NCBI GenBank assembly: GCA_009746045.1
Contig: RPFO01000103.1
Coordinates: forward strand, 1,176,121 to 1,240,120
From: Mesostigma viride
Lineage: Eukaryota > Streptophyta > Mesostigmatophyceae > Mesostigmatales > Mesostigmataceae
Direction: 5' to 3'
DNA length: 64,000 nt
Below, in pieces: positions 54,676-64,000 of the stretch. The notes under the pieces were generated by a model. It was not told the origin of the DNA. It searched no databases and saw nothing but the letters and a program-made list of their open reading frames with translations. Position 1 is the first letter of the stretch. Every line of letters begins with the position of its first letter. A program made the position numbers and the translations under genes.

Positions 54676-57600
54676 CTACTTGACAATCTTCATGAGCTCA
54701 ACATCGAACAGTAGGGTCTTGTCGATCATCCCCTGGTTCTTCAACACAAAATCCAGTGCCCGCTTGCCCTGGAATTGCCATCGGAAGGAAAAGATCAGGA
54801 GAATGAAGGAAACATTCACGTGCACCGAAGTGAATAATTGGAAGCATGCCATTCAGCAGACGACCATACCAATTTCCCCGATCAGCCATGCCTTGGGATC
54901 CAGGACATCCGCTCATGAAGTTCAGCATTTTTCAACACAGGTATGCTACAAAAAGAAGTTGAAAGGTCTTGTGCGTGGGTGCCTAGTGTCCATGCAAATG
55001 CAAGTGTGACGCTGGACTCGAGGCTAATAACCGTCTGAGAATTCTTGATAGCTGGCGTGCGGTCCGGCATGGCTGGCGTGGCTGGCTAGCACTCCCAACA
55101 ATACAAGAGGAGCAGGTACCATTGACCCATGCCACACTATTGAATATTAAACCTTTCAGTTGCCCTTTGCGTTTCTAGTCTCGACAATGGCTCGATTAGT
55201 GACTCTCGTCTCGACAATGGCTTGATTAGCGACTCTCGTGTCTACAGTGGCTCGATTAGTGACTCTCGTCTCTACAGTGGCTCGATTAGTGACTCTCGTG
55301 TCGCCCATGGCTCGATTAGTGACTATCGTCCCGACAGCGGCTCGATTAGTTACTCCTGTCTCGACAGCGGCTCGACAGTGTGAAAGGACATCAGCTTCCA
55401 CCTAGCTCACTACTGCATAATCAGAGAGATTCACCGAACACTCCATGGGTTGGACCCTCGCTTTCTCACCGACTGCCTTGCCTAAAAAGCTTTGAGAAGT
55501 TTTTGTAAGAATGACCCTAAGTGCAGTGCAGAACATACCTTTGCACGGTGAAATCATTTCCTATCAGTCCCAGTAGTGCCTTAAACACTTGGTAGAATAT
55601 CAATCACATGCCTCGGTTAAATAAGGGCACACCCTGATACAACAGATAGACCCTGATACAACAGATAGGGGGGATTGAGAGGGTGGCTGGCCCCGACCAG
55701 GTTGCTTGACTGGCAGCGCACAAACAGGTAGACATATGGACTTCCCCTGCCAATCTACGTACCGAGAATGTCGAAGGCACCGGCCCGACGCCCTTGTCAA
55801 AGGAATCGCCAGGGTACCCGAGGTCAGGCGTGACAATCAGCCTGCGAGGGGGCAGAGAGAGGGGATGAAAAAAAAAAGGGATAAATCATGGGAAGATGTC
55901 AGCCCAGCCACCGCCTTGCATTGCATAAGGGGAAAATTTTAGTAGAGTCGCAAGCGGACATTAGGATGCTTCTTGGGAGGAAAGGCTAGAGCAAAGCCTG
56001 AAATCACAAAGGAGAAATCTTGGCCTTTCGATAAGCAAATGGCAGCACTTGTGGCAGTAGTATCCATGCACCCAAATCTACATAAGGTAAATAGAAGAGC
56101 GATAGCTTAAATGCCATACCCGGGAAGACTATGTCGAGTCTGGTGTGAAGCAGAGCAGATTTATTGTGTGCGGAGGGTCCTACGCTGTGCAAGGCCACTA
56201 GTAGCGCAGATGGCAGTGCCAAGCCATTGCAGTCACCGGCAGTTATGCCCCAGCCAAGGAACCGAAGGAATCCCAGGAGCTGCAATAGGAAAGAAGAAAG
56301 ACGGGCACCAAATAGGCTGCGATAGGGTTAAGGTTTAGGGTCTAGGAAAGTGACTGAGCAAACAAGACGGGCACCAAATAGGTGGAATATAGGGTTTACG
56401 GTATACGGTCTAGGATAGTGATTCACCAAGCAGGCGGCGAGCTAGACGGTACTTCATACGACCGGGCAGGATCGCACCGTCCACGATTGCAATAACGGTA
56501 CTTTACCCTAGAGCGCAAACGGCACACTAGGCCGCTCGCTAGGAGCTAGCTCTGTTGGGATGGAGGCACATCAGGGATGGAGGCCAAACTTGATAGTTAG
56601 GGCCATCCTTTAGGCTTTAGTACACTCCCTACTCAAGGAGGAGATGGCATAGTTTGCTTGAAAGTAAAACTGCTAGCGAGGGAATGTCCGGGACAAGCCC
56701 GGAAAAATCTAAACAGCAGTTCTAACGGAATGTTTCTATGAATGTTTCTAGATACATTAGCTTGCCACTTGCCTCCGGATCCCGCCCGGCTTCATCCCTT
56801 TCAATACTTCGTTGAATGCAGGGATTATCTGCGGGCAGCACGGGCGTTTGCAAACGTAAGCGACGCAGGTTGCAATTCATTTACTTCTGGGCATACATGG
56901 AAGAATGCAGTGATAAAAGTAGAGGCGCAGGGGTAGTGGGAAACGAAAGAAATCCAGTGATATAAATCCAGTGATATAAATCCAGTGATGTAAATCCAGT
57001 GATATAAATCCAGTGATATAAATCCAGCGATATAAATCCAGTGATATAAATCCAGTGATATAAATCCAGTGATATAAATCCAGTGATATAAATCCAGTGA
57101 TATAAATCCAGTGATATAAATCCAGTGATACGAACGGATGAGAGATGAATGGGGAAACTGCAGATGCAGCGGTGAGACAGCCTTGGGCGGGAAGAAGACT
57201 GAATAGGAGCTATTCTGGCAAACATACCACAGAACACATACTACCATGAGCTAAGATCGTATCCAAGCTGCTACTAGAAACACTGGTTGGGCGGGAAGAA
57301 GACTGAAGGGGAGCCATGCTGGAAAAAAGATACCACAAAAACACAAACAACGAGCGCGATATGACACCAGGAATTGTATTCAAACATTGTATTCAAACAT
57401 TGTATTTTCAAACACGCCTCTTATGTATATATATTCAAAGATACACTATGGCTTCCCCTGGCATACCTAAAAAAAGGTGTACTGTGTAGGTAGTTTCACG
57501 GTGTGAAGTTTCACGATAACATGGCTGGAGACAGATTTTCCCCCCACAGGCATGCAGGTCAAACGAGAGTCCTGGGATGCGACACTTGCATGCCCTGCAG

Positions 57601-60600
57601 AAACATGACCTTGGGTGAACAGGGCCGGAGAAAAGCAAGGTGGGCGATAATAGGGAAGAAGGGGCGGAAGGAATAGGCACAGGGTGGCAGATAGTGGAAA
57701 CAGAAGGATGTGACACAAGTATGACTACTAACTATGAGTACGTAAGCACCATGTTAAGTATCAGTACCATACTAAGTAAATAGGATAAGGGTAAAATACT
57801 GCCAGCTTTTTTTAGGTATAGACCTTACCTCGTTCCCTAGTACCACACTAAGGATCAGGAAATTAGACTGCTAGTCGTATTAGGTATAGACCTTACATCG
57901 TTCCCCCCCAGCCGGAATCGCAGGAAGTCCTTGTCCTCTCCCTGCGTGTTCCAGGGGGAGGGAGCCGGGCGGATTCCGATGCCGTCAGCGGGCACAGACC
58001 AGAAAGGTATAAGAAATATGATTGGCACCATCCGTCACCATCTGCCGACATGAAATACCACCGCCTCGGGCAAGTAGCTACGATCACCTCCAAGGAACGA
58101 CACACCATTGTCAAAAGATTCGTTTTTGGGTGGTTTCAGGGGGGGGTGAGAAGAAAGAACGAAGAAAGGACGGAGGGGCAAGAGGGCGTATCTTCATGCT
58201 CGTCATGCAGAGATAGGATGATGACATATCAAGGCATAGCTTCATATGGCCATGGCATGCAGTTGCAGAGGCCACCGTGGCCTTGGGTGACTACTAGTGG
58301 AACGACGAAAAATTGGAGGGGGGGGGGGAGAGGGGAGACGTTGCTTTGATACTCCTTGATACTCCTTGATACTGTGTTTTAGGACACGCATTTCCTCATT
58401 TTGCCAAAACTCGTCTGAGCGAGTCCACACTTTCCTCATTTCCCCATAAAAGTGTTTGAGCAAAGAGTTTCCTCCAAGTGTTTGAGACATGTCCATCAAC
58501 GCGCCATCCAAGTGTTTGAGACATGTTCATCAACGCGCCATCCAAGTGCTTGAGACATGTCCATCAACGCGCCATCCAAGTGTTTGAGACATGTTCATCA
58601 ACGCGCCATCCAAGTGTTTGAGACATGTTCATCAACGCGCCATCCAAGTGTTTGAGACATGTCCATCAACGCGCCATCCAAGTGTTTGAGACATGTTCAT
58701 CAACGCGCCATCCAAGTGTTTGAGCACATGTCCATCAACGCGCCATCCAAGTGTTTGAGACATGTCCATCAACGCGCCATCCAAGTGTTTGAGACATGTT
58801 CATCAACGCGCCATCCAAGTGTTTGAGACATGTCCATCAACGCGCCATCCAAGTGTTTGAGACATGTTCATCAACGCGCCATCCAAGTGTTTGAGCACAT
58901 GTCCATCAACGCGCCATCCAAGTGTTTGAGACATGTTCATCAACGCGCCATCCAAGTGTTTGAGACCTTTCCATCTACGCGCCATCCAAGTGTTTGAGAC
59001 ATGTCCATCAACGCGCCATCCAAGTGTTTGAGACATGTTCATCAACGCGCCATCCAAGTGTTTGAGACATGGTTGCCTCATTTTGCATGCACCAGTGCAT
59101 TGTGATGTTGGATGAGACGAGTGGGTGGACAGGGTGGACAGGAGAAGGCACAGATGTGAATGGAGTACCGTCGGCCACTTTAGGGCAGGCTCCTTGAACT
59201 GCAAGGCAACACTTACGATGACCAATAACCAAAAGTAGATAGGAGGAACATGTTCTTGGTGCAACAAAGAAAAGCCGTCTCTTGCCCAGGCAGATAGGCA
59301 ATCCTTCGTTTCAGGAACTGCAGTGATACCATTAACAGATCCCATTCAATTTGCCGGGGCATTGGATTCTCACCAATGTTTTGGGGCCACTGCGACAGTA
59401 CTGTGGCAAGTAACTTAATGGCATCGACCTCATCCACTATTGAAACATTACGCATGCTATACCTATACAGCACATGCATTACAGCATGGCACATGCATTA
59501 CAGCATGTTCATGACTACTCATGTTTATCACTACTCCCATTTCGTGCCCAGATTCATCGTATCATGACTAGGCAGCATGCTACATGCCACCTCCATCAAC
59601 ATTGATGTCGACAGGCAGCGTGCATAACCACACATAGCACAACTGACCGTGAAGGCCCCCCCCTTGACCTTGTTGCGCGCCTCGAACGGCCTCCCATAGT
59701 AACCCAGCGTGTAGCCATCCCAATCAATCACCACCAAGTCCCCTTCCTTGGCCGCCTCCCCCTGCCCCTCGCGCATGTCCTTATACTGCAAACCGGAGGG
59801 GGTCTGGATGAAGTCGGCAAACGCCATCTGCGTTTTGCCATAGTCCTTGCCTCGGAGCGCAACCACTGGGGGAGTGGGGGGGAAGGATGTGGAATCAGAA
59901 CGGGTACGGATGCCAGAAGAGCAAACGCTACATGTCAGAGCTCATCATAGCCACTCAATCTGGAGGAAAAAGGAATAAGGGGGCTGACAGATTAAGGACG
60001 TTGACATGTTTACGCATGACTGATGACGCGCACACGCATTGGATTGTGCGATAGGCCGCAACTTTAGGACCGCGAAGATGCCTACATCAGCCAGCCTACA
60101 TGAGGCATCAACCTGCATGTGCGACAGGAGAAAGACTTGAAATGCCGAAAATCAGGGCTTAGGCTTACTGTGGGGTGTAGTCTTATCAGGGCTATGGCCT
60201 ACGAACACTGGCTAGCAGAGCTAGCCTCACGGCGGGGTGTAGTAAGGCGTGGGTAAATGCTAGTATTCCAAGTGAGTTGCTCCAAGTCAATACGCAGTGA
60301 GCAAGCCAGCAGGCATACAACAGAAACAAGCCTCGGCGCTTCAGCCGCAGCTGACGTTCCTGGTTGGAATTCCCAGGGATAGCATATTGGCTGATGGTGT
60401 CCTCTCACGACATCTGTGACATCATCACCATCTCACATTAGTTCCCAACAAGACACCCCAGAATTACAGGACGGGCGGCAACTTCAAAGCCCTTGCATTC
60501 CGATTCATGCAAAGGCCGACAAGCTCACGACGCAGCAGGCACCCTGGAAGCGGACACGGCGCAACGCCAACGTACTGTCCGTGTAGTTGTTGTTGCCGCT

Positions 60601-61272
60601 GGCTGTGGCATCCTCGGCAGCCTCCGCGAGTGCTCTCAACGGGGGCAGGCACACCCACGCCGCGGTGAGCGCCAGTGCAGCTCGGCGCGAGGACGCGGCA
60701 GGCTTGGGGCACTGTGCTTGCTCTTCCGTTTGATGGTTGGTCTCGGCAGCCCCGCTGCAGCGGACGAGCTGAACGGGCCGGCCACACTGCAGGACAATGT
60801 CCAGGCAGGTTTCCAAAAAGCAGGGCATAGATAGCACGCTTCAGGATTGGTAATGCTAGGGACGACCCCGCGATGTGAAAGCAGGCTGTGAGGGCATTAG
60901 CATTTCGTGGAGATGAAGGCGCGTTTGCTCTTTATTTCCCAACTGCTGGTAAGGCATCATTAGGCCTCGAACCTTATAATCTGCGGGCCAGAAGGCCGCG
61001 TAGCTGACTCCTTTCCCTTTAGAAACATTATAGCGGATAGAAGTCCTTTAACGTGCCTAAAGCTCAGCTGAACACCTACACATAGACGGTTGGGCTAGTA
61101 GCCATCCTGCGCAAACGCTCAAGTCAATTTCCGATTGAATTCCTGGCAAAAATACCTGCTTCTGCGGGCGATTTCGAGATGCGCTCAAAGGGGCTTTAGC
61201 GGCATTTTGAATAAACCCTCCATCAGTGTTTGCATAGCGCAGAGCGATGGCGGAATAGCAAGCGGAAGCCAT
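54676..61272 (-). CDS. thylakoid-lumen-type FKBP peptidyl-prolyl isomerase, seven exons
   Basis: Exons on the minus strand: 61,272-61,156; 60,786-60,576; 59,865-59,648; 57,941-57,897 (45 nt); 56,828-56,773; 55,841-55,763; 54,768-54,676. All phases join and give 272 residues ending in a stop. The enzyme speeds cis-trans isomerisation of prolyl bonds. Residues 1-65 are chloroplast-transit-like (MASACYSAIALRY). RR at 73-74 with a hydrophobic stretch ending LRALA (about residue 93) is a twin-arginine lumen signal. FKBP landmarks: LVVIDWDGYTLGYYGRPFEA, FRLGGNDIIPAFNEVLKGMK, GGIRRLIVTPDLGYP and IDKTLLFDVELMKIVK. The family resembles plant lumenal FKBPs of the 16/20 groups; I do not name the exact orthologue. 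The intron after exon 5 has a GC donor (AG/GCAAGT). Three introns hold minisatellites. The first exon is the least certain. Confidence 0.88.
55176..55378. repeat. 30-bp minisatellite, about seven copies, in FKBP intron 6
   Basis: Units contain GGCTCGATTAGTGACT and vary elsewhere (TCTCGACAA, TCTACAGT). The period of 30 keeps a frame open on the minus strand, which explains the 81-codon ORF there; it is intronic. Confidence 0.85.
56951..57130. repeat. 14-bp minisatellite, about 13 copies, in FKBP intron 4
   Basis: Units of AATCCAGTGATATA repeat with very few changes. The array gives an apparent ITGFISLDLYHW repeat protein in minus-strand frames, which is not real. Confidence 0.9.
58475..59070. 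repeat. 34-bp minisatellite, about 17 copies, in FKBP intron 3
   Basis: Units contain CAAGTGTTTGAGACATGT then TCATCAACGCGCCATC or CCATCAACGCGCCATC. Two units have the variant GAGCACATG. The T/C variants alternate irregularly. Confidence 0.9.
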
Positions 61273-61838
61273 GAGAGCGTGGGCACGTGTGAGCTAGGTC
61301 ATGCAGAGACACGCTGGAGTCTTGAGCCTTGACTAGGTAACAAATAGATTGACGATTATCAAATCCGGAAAACTTACGTGACAGCCAGCAGCAAGAAGAT
61401 GGCGCATACATGGCGCGGCGCATTATCTTACTGGCGAAGCTGAGTGCTGACTCAGCTAAATCGCGAAGCTGACTCACCCCGCCGCGGCCCGCGGGCGTAG
61501 CGATTAGCGAAGAGTGAAGACTGAAGACTGAAGAGAGACAGACGACAGTACCTAAAAGAAAGGGTGCTGTTGCTAGTACAAAACTACACTACTGTCTACA
61601 CAGTACGCGCATCGGAGATGGGCACTAATGATAAGCGCGACACGTGTCGAGTGCTGGGAGTTACGTGCGGGCCATACACATTTTGTTGTAGTCCGGGGCA
61701 AGGTCCGGGGTAACTTTTTCCATGCGATTGGACTGCGCGGCTAGCGATGTGCAGTGTCGAGTCCCGTTGACGGAAGTCGTGGCTGCCTCTGGTCCTCCAA
61801 GGGGGAACAAGCATGGCAGGAAGCGTTTGAAATGACAG
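61273..61838. promoter_or_regulatory. probable divergent promoter region
   Basis: It lies between the FKBP start (minus strand) and the first exon-like segment of a plus-strand gene. No core promoter motif is clear. A short direct repeat GAAGACTGAAGACTGAAGA lies near 61,515. Confidence 0.35.
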
Positions 61839-63295
61839 CATTCCTTGCCGTATCGACAATGCATTATTTATCGGTTGCTCCGCTCGCTGCTCCTCATCGT
61901 CCATGGTATGGTGGACGAGACGAAATTCATCGTTGGTTTTCTAGATGGATTTGCGTCGGCAGCCGGCTTTCCAGTAAGCTGCCATTGCGCCGGGATCACA
62001 GGACAGGTAAAAAACGTTAGCAGGAGCAGCTGGCGGTGGAAGCGGGCTTTCTGCTCTAACCACCACGCCTGGCTTTGGGAAAACTTTAGCCACAATTACC
62101 ATTTAGAGCCATGCATAAGCTGAGTAGGCACGGCAACAACGTGGGAGGGCTCTTCCTCATGGTACGCACCGATGTGTTCTTCTTTCTACGTACATAACGT
62201 GCGTTTTGTTCCCAACCAGCGAGGACGTGGTCATGCTTTGTCTTCTTTGCAGAGCGACTTCTTCGCCATTTCCGGCCTTGCCTGCTTTCGAGATTTCAAT
62301 CACAATGACGAGGATCTATTCGTCTCCCGTTCCTGTATCTGATGCTGTTCTAGTGGTATACGTGCTGTACAGGACGCCGAGGAGCTGCCAGGCTGATACC
62401 GTATATCTCATGGTGTCGTTCCGAGCATTAGTTGCCTGGCATGCCTCAATTCTTGGCACGAATTCGCGATTAGTTGGTATGAATCTTAATGGCATGCTCC
62501 AGTTCATGCCCGTTTTACTGAAAAGAAGACGCGGGCGGAAGTGGGGAAATGGGCTGTGGTTGGCGAATCGCCCCCTCACACCATGTGAAATTGTGACAAA
62601 CATGTTCATGATCCCACTCAGATATTCGTGGGAGCGTTCGCCCTCATCGGGACGCTGCGCCACTACCCCTCCCTCGTCAGCCACACAAGGCAGGAAGACA
62701 GCCCCATTCAGGTACTTCTCCAAATAGCCAAACGTTTATGGTGTACTTGATGTTGGTTCAGCAGCTGTGTTGAGTGTTCCATGACCATAGTTACTATAGT
62801 ACTTCTATTGTCAATATATAATGCGGAAATCTAGTTTAGTTTCCTCACAAGCAAACCCAGGTTGCTCTTTTGATATCCGTTTAAGCTTTCCGCTGAGAAT
62901 ACACAGTCCCAGCCCAAGAAGCCTGGCATTGAGCATCGCCCCTCCTCCATCTAGTCTGCCACCAGTTGAGAGCGCTTAGGAACTCGGACAACATGACTTT
63001 CACCTGCCCCATCCGACCTATCTGCCATTATGCTTTGCCTCCTGCCAAGATTGCTCACCCTGCTTACCTTGCCTTTTCGCCTGTCTTGCCCGTTTTCGCG
63101 TAACTTTGCCTGTTTGGCTATCTTGCAACCTGGCCCTGGCTCTTTGTCGTCTGGGTACCCTATGACAGATGATCAGCGGTATGCGCAGGGCAGCGCCTGC
63201 AGGGTCCAGTTCCTCATCTGGTGGAATCCGGCCCCTGACAGGGATCATGAGCTTGTACCACTATACGCCCAGCCCAGACGCTCCGCTCCTGGAAG
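61839..63295 (+). CDS. possible spliced gene of unknown function, continuing to the right
   Basis: Four plus-strand segments look like exons. 61,839-62,006 (contains [20 protein letters not shown], donor CAG/GTAAAA). 62,253 to about 62,337 (acceptor [28 protein letters not shown], in phase with the first, but a TGA at 62,338 means it ends or splices before that). 62,622-62,711 (acceptor CCACTCAG, donor [29 protein letters not shown], 90 nt). 63,169-63,295 (acceptor TGACAG, donor GAAG/GTGAGG; two frames open, so its reading is uncertain). I do not recognise the protein. The set may mix two genes or include false exons. Confidence 0.35.
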
Positions 63296-63397
63296 GTGAG
63301 GCTCCTTTATGGCCCCCCCTCTCTAGGTAGAGAGGTCACATTTTCATCTGATCACACGCTTTCAAATGAAGGGTTGCGTGAGCAGCAAAGCCTGCCT

Positions 63398-63937
63398 CCC
63401 CGCCTCCCTCCCTCCCTCCCTCCCTCCCTCCCTCCCTCCCTCCCTCCCCCTCCCTCCCTCCCTCCTCCCTCCCTCCCTCCCTCCCTCCCTCCCTCCTCCC
63501 TCCTCCCTCCTCCCTCCCTCCTCCCTCCCTCCCTCCCTCCCTCCCTCCTCCCTCCCTCCCTCCCTCCTCCCTCCCTCCCTCCTCCCTCCCTCCCTCCCTC
63601 CCTCCCTCCCTCCCTCCCTCCCTCCTCCTCCCTCCCTCCTCCCTCCCTCCCTCCCTCCCTCCCTCCCTCCTCCCTCCCTCCCTCCCTCCCTCCCTCCCTC
63701 CTCCCTCCTCCCTCCCTCCCTCCTCCTCCCTCCCTCCCTCCTCCTCCTCCCTCCCTCCCTCTCCCTCCCTCCTCCCTCCCTCCCTCCCTCCCTCCCTCCT
63801 CCTCCCTCCCTCCCTCCCTCCCTCCCTCCCTCCCTCCTCCCTCCCTCCCTCCCTCCCTCCCTCCCTCCCTCCCTCCCTCCCTCCTCCCTCCCTCCCTCCC
63901 TCCTCCCTCCCTCCCTCCCTCCCTCCCTCCCTCCCTC
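63398..63937. repeat. CCCT/CCT microsatellite
   Basis: About 540 bp of TCCC units with scattered 3-nt CCT interruptions, pyrimidine-only on the plus strand. The open frames of about 200 codons here are repeats, not genes. If the gene to the left is real, this lies in its next intron. Confidence 0.95.
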
Positions 63938-64000
63938 AGCCTGTCAAATGCACACATAATCTTCTTGCGTCGCTATGCGTTTTTCCTTTTATCCCTTTCA

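Noticed and set aside
54491-55009. 172-codon plus-strand ORF
   Set aside because: It overlaps the last FKBP exon on the other strand and otherwise is repeat sequence shared with the CACTA-like element.
56825-57247. ITGFISLDLYHW repeat protein
   Set aside because: It is a translation of the 14-bp minisatellite in an FKBP intron.
63352-63959. Frames of about 200 codons in both directions made of PPSL or EGGR repeats
   Set aside because: Same cause: the CCCT microsatellite has no stop codons.

Overview
The window is nuclear DNA of a plastid-bearing eukaryote, most likely a green alga (chlorophyte or prasinophyte). The reasons are an intact gene for a plastid-type transketolase, a seven-exon gene for an FKBP with a bipartite thylakoid-lumen targeting peptide, GT-AG introns (one GC-AG), and the pentamer TGTAA, the usual chlorophyte poly(A) signal, downstream of two gene ends. 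No bacterial operon, CRISPR array or recognisable rRNA was seen. I did not assign a species.

Layout. 1-8.3 kb: a 23-bp minisatellite, a 58-bp repeat, a possible terminal exon, two long compound tetranucleotide arrays and a putative LTR. 8.3-13.1 kb: an APE-type LINE on the minus strand, beside an older relative. 13.6-15.5 kb: the last two exons of a sulfotransferase gene (minus strand). 16.5-17.3 kb: foldback sequences. 18.0-23.7 kb: an L1-like LINE inserted in a small TA-flanked TIR element.

24.0-47.7 kb is a nest of transposons. Ty3/gypsy element B (minus strand, internally deleted) holds element A (plus strand, 543-bp LTRs, 5-bp target duplication GTAGT) inside its third ORF. Element A holds a restriction-like-endonuclease LINE in its 5' LTR and a CACTA-like DNA transposon that splits the chromodomain at the end of pol. 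A and B share an unusual gene set: a small separate ORF for an RNA:DNA-hybrid-binding domain upstream of gag, then gag, pol with chromodomain, and a roughly 770-residue ORF of unknown family between pol and the 3' LTR. This is the best candidate for an undescribed system in the window.

47.7-64 kb: a hairpin-rich repeat, the intronless transketolase gene (49,985-52,213), LINE fragments, a dimeric tRNA-like SINE candidate, the FKBP gene (54,676-61,272, minus, 272 residues), a divergent spliced gene of unknown function (from about 61.8 kb, plus) and a CCCT array at the right edge. Three FKBP introns hold minisatellites of 14, 30 and 34 bp. Many transposon frames break at homopolymers even in element A, whose LTRs differ at only three sites, so part of the breakage may be sequencing or assembly error.
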